Source: Segatella baroniae DSM 16972 = JCM 13447
GTDB lineage: Bacteria; Bacteroidota; Bacteroidia; Bacteroidales; Bacteroidaceae
Assembly: GCF_000426585.1 (NCBI RefSeq)
Contig: NZ_AUFQ01000001.1
Coordinates: 360,700 to 424,699 of the forward strand
Reading direction: 5' to 3'
DNA: 64,000 nucleotides
Shown: positions 37,264 through 45,313 of the stretch, piece after piece
How the letters are laid out: each line of letters begins with the position of its first letter
How positions within the stretch are numbered: position 1 is the first letter of the stretch
Program-made: the position numbers and the translations under genes
Notes under the pieces: generated by a model
What the model was told of the DNA's origin: nothing
Database searches by the model: none
The model's input: the letters and a program-made list of their open reading frames with translations, nothing else

Positions 37264-37988
37264 ATTTCTTGTTTCAGGAAGCGCTCCGCCTTCACGATGT
37301 CGGTTGCATGGTCTATGTCCATCACCTTGCTGAAGGTGAAAGCCCGAAGTTTGCGGCCATCCCTGATGAGCGCCCGCTGGAAATTACGCATACGACTCTC
37401 CCCCCGCTCCATACATCTTTGCAAGGTGTCGATGGCCGACGGCGCAAGACCGTATATTCCTCCCGAGATGAAACGGCAACCGCATGCGTTGTCGTCATAG
37501 AACCCTGTGACGTCCATCCGCTCGTCCGTACCTACGTAAAGCGGCTTTTCGTCATCTATATAATCGGTCACGCCCATCACTCCGTCGCATCCATCGGCCA
37601 TGGCTTTGCGGAACGAGGCGATGTATTCCTTGAACTCTTCTTCTTTAAACAGGGTGTCGACGGTGGTCAACACAAAGGGACCGTCGGTCAGATAGCGACT
37701 CAGTTCATAAAAACTGTGCATGGAACTGGGCGTGCTCTTTACCAAAAAACGCAATGGAACAGGACGGCCATGCAGCCCGTCCTCTTCCATTTCCATCAAA
37801 TGCCGGCTGACCAGTGTCGTATGGTCGTTGCAAATGACAACAATCTCTTCGGCGTGATTGTCGGTAAAAATGCGAATGAGCCTGTCTATAAGCTGTTCAT
37901 CCTGAACCTTCACCAACGGTTTCGGAGCCGTTATGCCCTCTTGGGCCAGTCTGGAGCCTTCACCTGCCGCGATAATCGCATATTTCAT
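37260..37988 (-). CDS. Sugar/alcohol-phosphate nucleotidyltransferase
   Basis: This 242-residue NTP transferase has the GT-A-like signature KYAIIAAGEGSRLAQEGITAPKPLVKV (residues 2-28), with the G-x-G-x-R-L loop and the catalytic lysine in PKPL. The metal-binding Asp is in VLTTVDTLF. Length and context match small cytidylyltransferases that activate an alcohol phosphate as a CDP donor for the CDP-alcohol transferase two genes downstream. It is the first gene of the cluster NTP-transferase, ATP-grasp, CDP-alcohol transferase, HAD. Confidence 0.82.
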   Translation of the reverse strand: MKYAIIAAGEGSRLAQEGITAPKPLVKVQDEQLIDRLIRIFTDNHAEEIVVICNDHTTLVSRHLMEMEEDGLHGRPVPLRFLVKSTPSSMHSFYELSRYLTDGPFVLTTVDTLFKEEEFKEYIASFRKAMADGCDGVMGVTDYIDDEKPLYVGTDERMDVTGFYDDNACGCRFISGGIYGLAPSAIDTLQRCMERGESRMRNFQRALIRDGRKLRAFTFSKVMDIDHATDIVKAERFLKQEI

Positions 37989-38018
37989 TAAAATGCTATA
38001 CTATTTTCGATAACACGG

Positions 38019-38026
38019 CAAAGTTA
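38019..38026 (-). promoter_or_regulatory. Candidate -7 element for the headgroup cluster
   Basis: The minus strand reads TAACTTTG, matching TAnnTTTG, 31 bases upstream of the nucleotidyltransferase start. No TTTG is seen at the expected -33 spacing, so only half of the signal is supported. Confidence 0.4.
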
Positions 38027-38088
38027 CTAAATATTCCCCGAAGAGGAAAACTATTTTGTTTTATTTTGTTTTGTACACGGCATATAGC

Positions 38089-38865
38089 CTACTTCCGCGT
38101 TGTCGAATCGGAGATGTCGCCCGACCCGCGCACATTCTTGACGACGTTCCGAACATTTCCTTTCAGCGAAATGTCGCCGCTGCCGATAAGGTCGGCTGTC
38201 AATGTTCCACAGTCATGGCACACGATATCCAAGTCGCCGCTGCCCCTCAGCGTGGCTGTCGTCTTCTTCACGTTATACTGTCTGACATCCAGGTCGCCAC
38301 TACCCATGAGAGTCAGGTTGGCCGTTTGGGCCACAATCTTCTTTATATCCATGTCGCCGCTGCCCGACAACTTGGCGGAATAGCTGTCGCAAACCACGTT
38401 GTTGAACAGAATGTCGCCGCTGCCGGTCAATGCCAGCACCAGGTTGTCGGTGTCGACCAGCCGCGGGGCCTTGAACGAACCCGAACCGGTGACCGTCACG
38501 GCAATCAAGTCGGGACTCGTCACCTTGATGACCACGTCGTCAGTGCTTTTTGAAAAGCCGAAACGGAATGAGGAAGAGAGGTTGCGCTTGGGGCGGATGG
38601 TCAGCGTCCCGCGGTTCACTTCAAAGGCCACCTGCCCGACATTCTTCTCCGGCCCCACCACCTGGATGGAATAGCCGTTGCCTTGTGTGTAGACGACATC
38701 GTAGGAACCGGCCAGCGCAATCTTGTCGAAATTCTTCAAATTCACCTTGCGGACAACACGAGACGACTTCTGCGACAAGCCCTCGACGGCTTTAGAACAA
38801 ACACCGGCAGCCATACAGGCCATGCCCAAACCCACACCCAAGCAAATCAACAATATCTTTTTCAT
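38089..38865 (-). CDS. GIN-domain (DUF2807) exported protein with GSGD repeats
   Basis: This 258-residue protein has a signal peptide (MKKILLICLGVGLGMACMAAG) and a head-GIN domain: FDKIALAGSYDVVYTQGNG, then about seven evenly spaced turns of the form GSGD/S (TGSGS, TGSGD, SGSGD, MGSGD, RGSGD, IGSGD, RGSGD). These build a beta-solenoid. Such proteins are periplasmic or surface-bound in Bacteroidetes with no firm function; adhesion or auto-transport has been suggested. It ends 103 bases short of the headgroup cluster start and begins 42 bases after the helicase gene ends. Confidence 0.85.
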   Translation of the reverse strand: MKKILLICLGVGLGMACMAAGVCSKAVEGLSQKSSRVVRKVNLKNFDKIALAGSYDVVYTQGNGYSIQVVGPEKNVGQVAFEVNRGTLTIRPKRNLSSSFRFGFSKSTDDVVIKVTSPDLIAVTVTGSGSFKAPRLVDTDNLVLALTGSGDILFNNVVCDSYSAKLSGSGDMDIKKIVAQTANLTLMGSGDLDVRQYNVKKTTATLRGSGDLDIVCHDCGTLTADLIGSGDISLKGNVRNVVKNVRGSGDISDSTTRK

Positions 38866-38907
38866 ATGCCTATAACAATTAATGATTTCATTTATACAGG
38901 ATAGACG

Positions 38908-41604
38908 TCATACATCGGTCGAAAGTTGCAGATAAGAGAAATATTTCAACAGCGGCCGCATGAAGGGTGTCAGACGGCGCTCGACGGGCTGATGGGTTCT
39001 GTAGTCCATGCGCACGGTGCTCTGCATGACCACCAGGCGGCGCTTGGCGCGTGTCATGGCCACATAAAACTTGCGTGCGTCTTCGGCCATCGACTGCGGA
39101 TTGCCCTTGCTGAAATAGTTCGGATAGCGGTCTTCGATGGCGTCGAAGATGAGCACATTGTCAAATTCAAGCCCCTTGGCCTTATGGACGGTCGACACGA
39201 AGACACGCTCCGTCACGGCACTGCTGCCGCAAAGGTCGGCTTCTTTCAGCGTGTTCATCTCCACCAAGTGGCCTGCCAGCTGCGTCACCGCCATGCCGTC
39301 GCGCTCCTCTCCCAGCAGGTCGCGCTCCACATAGCGCAGTATCAGCGGCAACTTCCCCACCTCGTTCATGAGCCCTTCGGCCACCATTCCGTCGTAGAAC
39401 GACCGCAACACCTCCGTCACTCCAGCCGTGTAAAGTTGTCCACGCGCCGCAAGGTAGCGTTCACGATAGTGCTTGCGCAAGACTTCCACACGTGTGGCGA
39501 CGCGCTTTTCGGCCATGAAAGCTTGCTGGGCAGGGATGACCTCCATGGCCTTTCGATGGCAATATTCCACCAAACTGCGTGTGGCATTGACGTCGGCGTC
39601 GGCCAAATGCGAGTTCTCGCCTTCCAAATGGAGTGCCTGCAGCAGGTATTTCAACTTGTAACTGGGCAGTCCGGGCGCCAACAGCCTTGCCAGTTTCAGG
39701 GAGTCGAAATAAGCGGGATGGTGTTCGGCAAGCCTGTAGTCGGGTAGATGACGCCGCAGATTATAGTCCAAGATATGGTAGTCGTAATCGGCGTTATGCC
39801 CCAGCAGCACCCCACCCTCCGCATACTCAACAAAACGCCGCAGCGCTTCGGCGGGTGACAACAGCTCATGGCGCTGCCGTTCCTCGACGATGGGATTGAC
39901 CACATCGCCCAACATGCGGGGAATCTCACGGTCGGTTTGGAGATAAACACTGAATGCCGAGCCGTCCACCACCCTGCCGCCACGCACCTTGACCGCCGCA
40001 ATCTGCAAGATGTCGTCATGGAAAATGTCGAGTCCGGTGGTCTCCGTATCGAAGATGACAACCGTCTGTCGCCCATAGGCCTCGGCAAACCGCTGCACGT
40101 AGGTGGCGTTGTCGAACAACAGAAAGTCGGAGGGCAACATGGCACGGTTGAGCAATGAGCGGACAAAATTGCGTGCGGACGTGTTCGACTCAAACACCCG
40201 GAGCCCGCGCAGCAGGCGCGTCCAGGCCAAAAAGTTCGTTTCCGTGGCCAGCACGTTGAGATGTGACAACAACGTCTTCACCTCGAAAGAAGAGAAAATG
40301 TCGTCGCCCGACACCTTGAAATGGGGCAAATGCTGTTCCAGCAAAGCCTGACTGACGAGGTCGGCGTCGCGGTTGGCATTCACGATGACCGCCGTCGTCT
40401 GGTCGGGAAAGTCATGTGACAGCCGGGCCACAATCTGAGCGGCGTCGAGATATTCCGTTTCTATGACCGTCGAGGGTGCTATCTGCAATTCATTGCCTAT
40501 CGTAACAGGCTCATAGTCGGTCTTCGGCAGGAGCGAGGCGTCGATGTGCAGAATCTCCTCCGCATAGGTGTTGAAGACATCAAGCAGATACTTGGGGGAG
40601 CGATGGTTCACCTGCAACGAATGGATATGCCCACGGCAACGTTGCCGCAGCACGTCGAGCGTCGACAGCTTGGCACCCATGAAAGAGAAGATGGCCTGTT
40701 GCGAGTCGCCCAGATACAAGGCGCAGCCATGCGGTTCGGGGCGTTCGGGGCGTGGACCGACCAGGTCGACGATGGCCAGTTGCAACGGATTGAGGTCTTG
40801 CACCTCATCCACCTGCATCCAGGGATAATGCGGATTAGCCTCGTTGTCTTTCATCAGTTCGTCATAGGCCATCATCAAGAGGTCTTCAAAGTCGAGCAGC
40901 CGGTTCTCCCGCTTGTATTCTTCATACCGACAAGCCAGCTCCAACTTGCGGAGCAGCGCAAGAATGGCTTGCCGCTCCCCCACGTCATAGCCCACATTGC
41001 GAGCGGCGTCGCGGTAGAAGTCGGCATGGCGATAGACGTCGAGCATGGTCTGGGCGGTGAACTCCATTTTCTGTACACGGCAAATCACCTTCATCGCTTC
41101 GATGTCGTTGCCGTCCAGGCTCTCGGGATGCGCCCGCAAAGCCCGTGGGTGGTCTTGCGCAATCTGATACATGAGGTGCGACAGCTGCATGACCGTGGAA
41201 TATTCCCGTCGCCGCCGCGTGTTCTGGGCCACCGCCAGCTCGTCCTCACCCGTATAACGGGCTATAATGCTGATGACATCTTCATCGTCGATGATGGACG
41301 AGTCGGCCGCGACGAACCCATTGTCGAAGAGGTATTTGGCGCAGAACCGGTGGACATTGCCGATGAACAGCTCCCCGATTTCGTCCTGGCCAATTGTCTG
41401 TCCTATGCGGTCGCGCATACCTCGGGCGGCGCGGTTGGTAAACGTGAGGCACAGCATGTCGCGATAAGGTACGCCGGCAGCGTGCGCGCGGTGAATGCGC
41501 TCGGACAATATCTGCGTCTTTCCACAGCCGGGCGAAGCCAGAACAAGGTGGAAACCGCTCTGCGCGTCAATGACTTCCTGCTGAAAGGTATCGGGATGAA
41601 ACAT
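38908..41604 (-). CDS. UvrD/Rep-type helicase with embedded DEDD 3'-5' exonuclease
   Basis: This 898-residue DNA repair enzyme is a fusion. The SF1 helicase N-half has Walker A ASPGCGKT (23-30), LCLTFTNRAARGMRDR (motif Ia) and VDEVQD (near 265). A DnaQ-like exonuclease is inserted at about 510-680: FDTETTGLD for Exo I, LLGHNADYDYHIL for Exo II and HLADADVNAT for Exo III. The helicase then resumes with TVHKAKGLEFDNV and VAMTRAKRRLVV (motifs V-VI, near 820-855). The layout couples unwinding to strand trimming. It is the last chromosomal gene before the mobile segment. Confidence 0.9.
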   Translation of the reverse strand: MFHPDTFQQEVIDAQSGFHLVLASPGCGKTQILSERIHRAHAAGVPYRDMLCLTFTNRAARGMRDRIGQTIGQDEIGELFIGNVHRFCAKYLFDNGFVAADSSIIDDEDVISIIARYTGEDELAVAQNTRRRREYSTVMQLSHLMYQIAQDHPRALRAHPESLDGNDIEAMKVICRVQKMEFTAQTMLDVYRHADFYRDAARNVGYDVGERQAILALLRKLELACRYEEYKRENRLLDFEDLLMMAYDELMKDNEANPHYPWMQVDEVQDLNPLQLAIVDLVGPRPERPEPHGCALYLGDSQQAIFSFMGAKLSTLDVLRQRCRGHIHSLQVNHRSPKYLLDVFNTYAEEILHIDASLLPKTDYEPVTIGNELQIAPSTVIETEYLDAAQIVARLSHDFPDQTTAVIVNANRDADLVSQALLEQHLPHFKVSGDDIFSSFEVKTLLSHLNVLATETNFLAWTRLLRGLRVFESNTSARNFVRSLLNRAMLPSDFLLFDNATYVQRFAEAYGRQTVVIFDTETTGLDIFHDDILQIAAVKVRGGRVVDGSAFSVYLQTDREIPRMLGDVVNPIVEERQRHELLSPAEALRRFVEYAEGGVLLGHNADYDYHILDYNLRRHLPDYRLAEHHPAYFDSLKLARLLAPGLPSYKLKYLLQALHLEGENSHLADADVNATRSLVEYCHRKAMEVIPAQQAFMAEKRVATRVEVLRKHYRERYLAARGQLYTAGVTEVLRSFYDGMVAEGLMNEVGKLPLILRYVERDLLGEERDGMAVTQLAGHLVEMNTLKEADLCGSSAVTERVFVSTVHKAKGLEFDNVLIFDAIEDRYPNYFSKGNPQSMAEDARKFYVAMTRAKRRLVVMQSTVRMDYRTHQPVERRLTPFMRPLLKYFSYLQLSTDV

Positions 41605-41863
41605 ATTTGTAGTCTATATATGATAAGGTGGACGTCTTTCTGTCGCCAGCGGCAAGCCATTTCAACCGGTGGCCATTTGCCGTCGTTTCATATCCAGCCT
41701 TTTATTTCCAGCCTCAAATGTACAGTTTTTATTTAGGACAGATATAGAAAACATGTTAAAAACAAGGATTACGAGGACAAATAACGTAAAAGGGAATGCT
41801 GCCGCCATACTTTGACACGCCGAAAGCACAGCGAATGGAAGCAGAAAGAAATGAGGAGAATGG
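41605..41863. other. Junction between chromosomal backbone and mobile segment
   Basis: No gene is supported. Base composition and gene content change across this stretch, so the left end of the integrated element is likely here, but I cannot define an attachment site without its right-hand copy, which lies outside the window. The minus strand has TACATTTG at 41715-41722, a possible -7 element for the helicase gene. Confidence 0.35.
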
Positions 41864-42943
41864 TTATATTCCTCTTCCTCGCTTCTTCTTTTTCTTGGCT
41901 TGATTTCTGAGTTTGTGCTGCCATGCCGTTTCGGCATAATCATCACCGTGTGTCTGTGGATTGATAAGTCCACCTGCTCCCGAAATCATTTCTTCGGCTG
42001 CATTCAAGGCAGTGCTTGCAACATTTCCTACAGCTTGTGCAATAGACGAATTGACATTTGTATTTTTCGGCGGTGTGTACGAACGGCTGGGAGGAACAAG
42101 TTGATAGCCTGTATCCGGTTGAGTTTTATTCTTTGCGGTCTCGTGCGTCATTGCGGGAGTTTTTGTTATCATCTCCTTTAATTCGGCTTTATTAGCTATC
42201 TCAAAGTTCTTTTGCAAAGAGTGGTAGCCGAACTCCCTGCCGATTTCGGAAGCCTTGAAACTTTGTCCACCAAAGGAGAACTTCAAACCATAGACTTTTC
42301 CCTGCTTGTTTTTCATGCGCTCTATGATAATGTTGCTCTTATTCAATTCGTAGAGAAACATGGAGTGCCCTGATATGCCACCGCCTTTATATTTATCCAA
42401 CAAGGCATAACAAATCTTTTGTACCTGCTGCTTTGTTTGCTCTCTCGTAGGATTGGATTTTGCTTTCTGATACATCCTTTCCACCTTTACTTCCTTTGCA
42501 ATGGTCAAGCCTTTCGAGCGGCTGATTTCCTCCGCCACTCTTGCCGCCCTGTTGCTCACAAAAGTGGTATCATAGACCTCTCCGTAAAGGCTGATGCGGT
42601 TGGCAATAATATGGATATGCCTGTTGTCGGTATCCTTGTGCGTTACTGCGACCCATTGGTGGTTGTCAAGTCCCATTTGTTTGGCAAACAGATGAGCTAT
42701 CCGCATGAGTTCTGACACAGGTAGCTTTCTTTCATCCTGTGGTGCTATACCGATTTCGATGCGGAGGAACTTGTTTCTGCATCGTGTGTTGTAATCGCTG
42801 ACCATCTTCATTTCCTCGTAGATAGCCTTCGGTTCTCCGCTGCAAAGATTATGGAAGACAAGCCGACTGCCAAGCTTTCCCTCTCTGAAAATATAGTCTA
42901 AAGCCGTACTTCCGTGTGCTATCGCCTTACATTTTCCTATCAT
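41864..42943 (-). CDS. Relaxase/mobilization nuclease (MobB/BmgA-like, MOBP class)
   Basis: This 359-residue HUH relaxase nicks oriT to start conjugal transfer. The metal-binding histidines are in THKDTDNRHIHI (H102, H109, H111), and Tyr17 in ALDYIFREGK is a candidate for the nucleophile. The C-terminal third (from about 255) is low-complexity and ends in a lysine/arginine-rich tail (KKKKKRGRGI). It overlaps the MobC-like gene by 17 bases, the normal Bacteroides mob pair. There is no coupling protein or type IV secretion system in view, so transfer would rely on a helper element or on genes outside the window. Confidence 0.9.
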   Translation of the reverse strand: MIGKCKAIAHGSTALDYIFREGKLGSRLVFHNLCSGEPKAIYEEMKMVSDYNTRCRNKFLRIEIGIAPQDERKLPVSELMRIAHLFAKQMGLDNHQWVAVTHKDTDNRHIHIIANRISLYGEVYDTTFVSNRAARVAEEISRSKGLTIAKEVKVERMYQKAKSNPTREQTKQQVQKICYALLDKYKGGGISGHSMFLYELNKSNIIIERMKNKQGKVYGLKFSFGGQSFKASEIGREFGYHSLQKNFEIANKAELKEMITKTPAMTHETAKNKTQPDTGYQLVPPSRSYTPPKNTNVNSSIAQAVGNVASTALNAAEEMISGAGGLINPQTHGDDYAETAWQHKLRNQAKKKKKRGRGI

Positions 42944-43358
42944 TCTCCATCAAATTTAAGAGTTTAATTGCCCTTTCTTCAATACGGTATTTGGGATTAA
43001 AGAAACGCTTAAATGCTTCCCTTGCCAAATAAGAAAGACTTTGAGTAACCAGTACCCACGCATCATCCTTTATCTTGATAAGGTTGGAAATGTGTGAGAA
43101 GAAATAGGCTGTTCGTCTGAGTACTTCGATGGCTTCCTTTTCATTGGTGGTCATTTTGGGAACAGCTATTACTTCTCCATTAAGAAGTATCTCACGGCAG
43201 TAGTCTGAGAACTTCCGTCCTGTGCTTTCCGCCTTTGACTTGATACGCTGCTTTTCCTCTAAAGTACATCTTACCTTGATGAACTCCGTCTTGTTCATCC
43301 GCTGTTCTTCCTTATTTTGTTGCTGCGACTTGGCAGTCTTTCCTTTGTATCTGTTCAT
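42927..43358 (-). CDS. Relaxosome accessory protein (MobC/MobA-like, ribbon-helix-helix)
   Basis: This 143-residue basic protein has the bacterial mobilization family layout: an N-terminal lysine-rich stretch, IKVRCTLEEKQRIKSKAESTGRKFSDYCREILLNGEV (RHH DNA-binding part, about 27-65), then VLRRTAYFFSHISNLIKI. It would bind the candidate oriT just upstream and recruit the relaxase encoded by the overlapping next gene. Confidence 0.87.
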   Translation of the reverse strand: MNRYKGKTAKSQQQNKEEQRMNKTEFIKVRCTLEEKQRIKSKAESTGRKFSDYCREILLNGEVIAVPKMTTNEKEAIEVLRRTAYFFSHISNLIKIKDDAWVLVTQSLSYLAREAFKRFFNPKYRIEERAIKLLNLMENDRKM

Positions 43359-43449
43359 ATAAGTTCCTTTGAGAGTTAATCATTAGATGATTTGTTGTTG
43401 CTTAATTTGAGAACACTGACCGATGAGAACAGAGTGATTACGGTCTAAT

Positions 43450-43500
43450 CTCCCCGATAGTCTGACGAGGGGAGCAAGCGCAGTTTGTGGGTACAAACTG
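43450..43500. other. Candidate oriT: two adjacent inverted repeats upstream of mob genes
   Basis: A 6-bp inverted repeat (CTCCCC at 43450-43455, GGGGAG at 43469-43474) is followed by a perfect 8-bp one (CAGTTTGT at 43481-43488, ACAAACTG at 43493-43500, 4-base loop). They lie 92-142 bases upstream of the MobC start in a non-coding stretch, the usual oriT position. The nick site cannot be assigned by eye. Confidence 0.5.
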
Positions 43501-43652
43501 ACGTCTTGCAATGTCAGCTAACGTTCCGTTTACGCATAAAGCGTTTTGTCGTCCAAAAATGAATGCCGTGCATTCAGTATCTAACTGCGTTCGTGGCGTT
43601 CCCACCATTCTGTGTTTTTAGCAAAAGTTCGTTGCCTTACTCTCTGAAAAGT

Positions 43653-43707
43653 GTCGAGGGTTTTGGATGAAAGGGACATCCTTTTTCTGAAAACCCTCGA
43701 CTTTTTT
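43653..43707. terminator. Strong nested hairpin, likely bidirectional terminator
   Basis: A perfect 12-bp stem (GTCGAGGGTTTT / AAAACCCTCGAC) encloses a second 5-bp hairpin (GGATG / CATCC) and is followed by TTTTTT on the plus strand. It lies just past the DUF3408 stop, so it can end the leftward primase-DUF3408 transcript. The two-tier cruciform could also serve the transfer origin next to it. Confidence 0.65.
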
Positions 43708-43715
43708 ATTGCGGT

Positions 43716-44180
43716 TCACAACTTCCTCCATTTTTCTATATCCTCACCGTATTCCTCTAAATGGATACGCACAAGGTTTTCGATGAAGCTCGACACGTTG
43801 GCTCCCTTATCACCCAACCTACGGACAATGAAGTCGGCACGCTCCTGTGTCTCTCTGCTCAGATAGACCGCTTTTCTCTCGCTTAGCTTTGTCGGAACGA
43901 GGAACGCTTGCTTGTATGCTTCGAGTGTTTCTTTTCTCATCTTGGCACTGATGCGTCTTTGAACAGTTGTGTTCTCTGTATGCAGTGCAGGCTCGGATGG
44001 CGTGGCATGCTCTATGGCATGTTCTGCTTCTTGTTCCTTTTGCCCTTGAATAAGTTTCATTCCCCTTGCCCAGAATTCAGAGACAGTTTGTTCACTTGAA
44101 TTTTCAGCTTGACTGATACCAAAAGTTTTTCCTATGAAACGATCTATTTCTTCCATGTTTCTTTTTTCCTTGTTCATCAC
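43716..44180 (-). CDS. DUF3408 domain protein of conjugative/mobilizable elements
   Basis: This 154-residue protein has a disordered N-terminus and a conserved C-terminal region (about 82-150: RRISAKMRKETLEAYKQAFL, SERKAVYLSRETQERADFIV, VSSFIENLVRIHLEEYGEDI) that looks like an RHH-type DNA-binding domain. DUF3408 proteins are nearly confined to Bacteroidetes transfer elements. The role is probably in the relaxosome or partition. It starts one base before the primase stop, so the two are co-transcribed. Confidence 0.82.
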   Translation of the reverse strand: MMNKEKRNMEEIDRFIGKTFGISQAENSSEQTVSEFWARGMKLIQGQKEQEAEHAIEHATPSEPALHTENTTVQRRISAKMRKETLEAYKQAFLVPTKLSERKAVYLSRETQERADFIVRRLGDKGANVSSFIENLVRIHLEEYGEDIEKWRKL

Positions 44181-44181
44181 T

Positions 44182-45132
44182 CTATTTTATTTTAAGTTTG
44201 ACTTGTTTTATTTTATTACTTGTTGTTTGAGATTTATGCTGCTCACGGACACGGCTGACATGAAAATCGTTGAGGTCTTTGAAGTCTTTATAATACACTG
44301 CCATATCTTCTACCTTAAAACCTGCATTTACAAATTCCTGCACTGCTTTTCGCCCTGCATCGTCATTGTCAAGAAAAGCACGAACGGAGGTTATATTCCT
44401 CTCGTTCAGGTAGTGAATGCTTCTTCCAATGTTGCTCACAGAGTTCATCACGAGGCATTGGTTGGCTACTTTCTCTTTCATTGAAAGAAAAGAAAGAAAG
44501 TCCATAAAGCCCTCAAACAAACAGACTGGTTTTGCCTTGTTCTCAAATATCGAGGTAATGTCCTTCGGGGCAACCGTTCCCTTGAAAGTCTTATCATCAC
44601 GAAGCTCATACCCACCCGAAGAATTGGCAAAGCCGATGGCTTCATATCTTCTTCCTCTTACCTCGTAACTGATACATTTGAGAAAGGGTGTTGCCTTTTC
44701 TAAATCAATACAGCGTTCCTTTTTGAGATACTCTTGCAGGTACGGCGGCAAGGTGTCTGATAGGCATATCAGTCTCCTTGTACCGCTTACTTGTCTTGTA
44801 GTTGTCTGGTTGAGACCAATACGGGGTTCAGTCTTTGAATAGCTGTGCGCTATATGCTCTAAAGCGTTCTGCCCCAAACGGCAGATGGCTTCCGAGAGCG
44901 TACAGCCTTCCAAACGCATACAAAGGTCAATGATGCTTCCGCCCCTGCTTTCGGCATAGTCTATCCAAAGGTTCTTTTCCATATCCACCTTGAAACTCGG
45001 ATGTGTTTCCTCCCTGAGCGGTGAACGGTACATTGCATAGGTCGGTGTCTTGTGGACAGGTCTGATACCTTTCCTTTCGAGATACTCCACGATGGAATAT
45101 CGCTTGATAAGTGATAAATCTTCTTCTTTCAT
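44182..45132 (-). CDS. Toprim-domain DNA primase of the mobile element
   Basis: This 316-residue protein has a CHC2-like N-terminal region (SIVEYLERKGIRPVHKTPTY, then FKVDMEKNLWIDYAESRGGS) and a Toprim domain with the Glu in CLFEGFMDFLSF and the D-x-D in AFLDNDDAGRKAVQEF. It synthesises primers for the element's replication or for complementary-strand synthesis after transfer. It sits downstream of the VapE-type helicase in the same orientation. Confidence 0.85.
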   Translation of the reverse strand: MKEEDLSLIKRYSIVEYLERKGIRPVHKTPTYAMYRSPLREETHPSFKVDMEKNLWIDYAESRGGSIIDLCMRLEGCTLSEAICRLGQNALEHIAHSYSKTEPRIGLNQTTTRQVSGTRRLICLSDTLPPYLQEYLKKERCIDLEKATPFLKCISYEVRGRRYEAIGFANSSGGYELRDDKTFKGTVAPKDITSIFENKAKPVCLFEGFMDFLSFLSMKEKVANQCLVMNSVSNIGRSIHYLNERNITSVRAFLDNDDAGRKAVQEFVNAGFKVEDMAVYYKDFKDLNDFHVSRVREQHKSQTTSNKIKQVKLKIK

Positions 45133-45313
45133 TGTTTTGATACTTTAATGGGTTGAATGATAAATATTTATGTTTGTCTGTTTTATGGTTTTACCGTTTT
45201 CAAAATTTTTCCCCTCCAAACTTTTTCATCTTTCTTCTTACTACATACTATTTTGTGATAAGTAATTGATAATCAGTAGTACTTTGTGATATAGGACGAT
45301 ACTACACATTCTA

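Noticed and set aside
41662..41973. 103-codon minus-strand ORF at the mobile-element boundary
   Set aside because: It overlaps the relaxase C-terminus in another frame and its composition is not protein-like.
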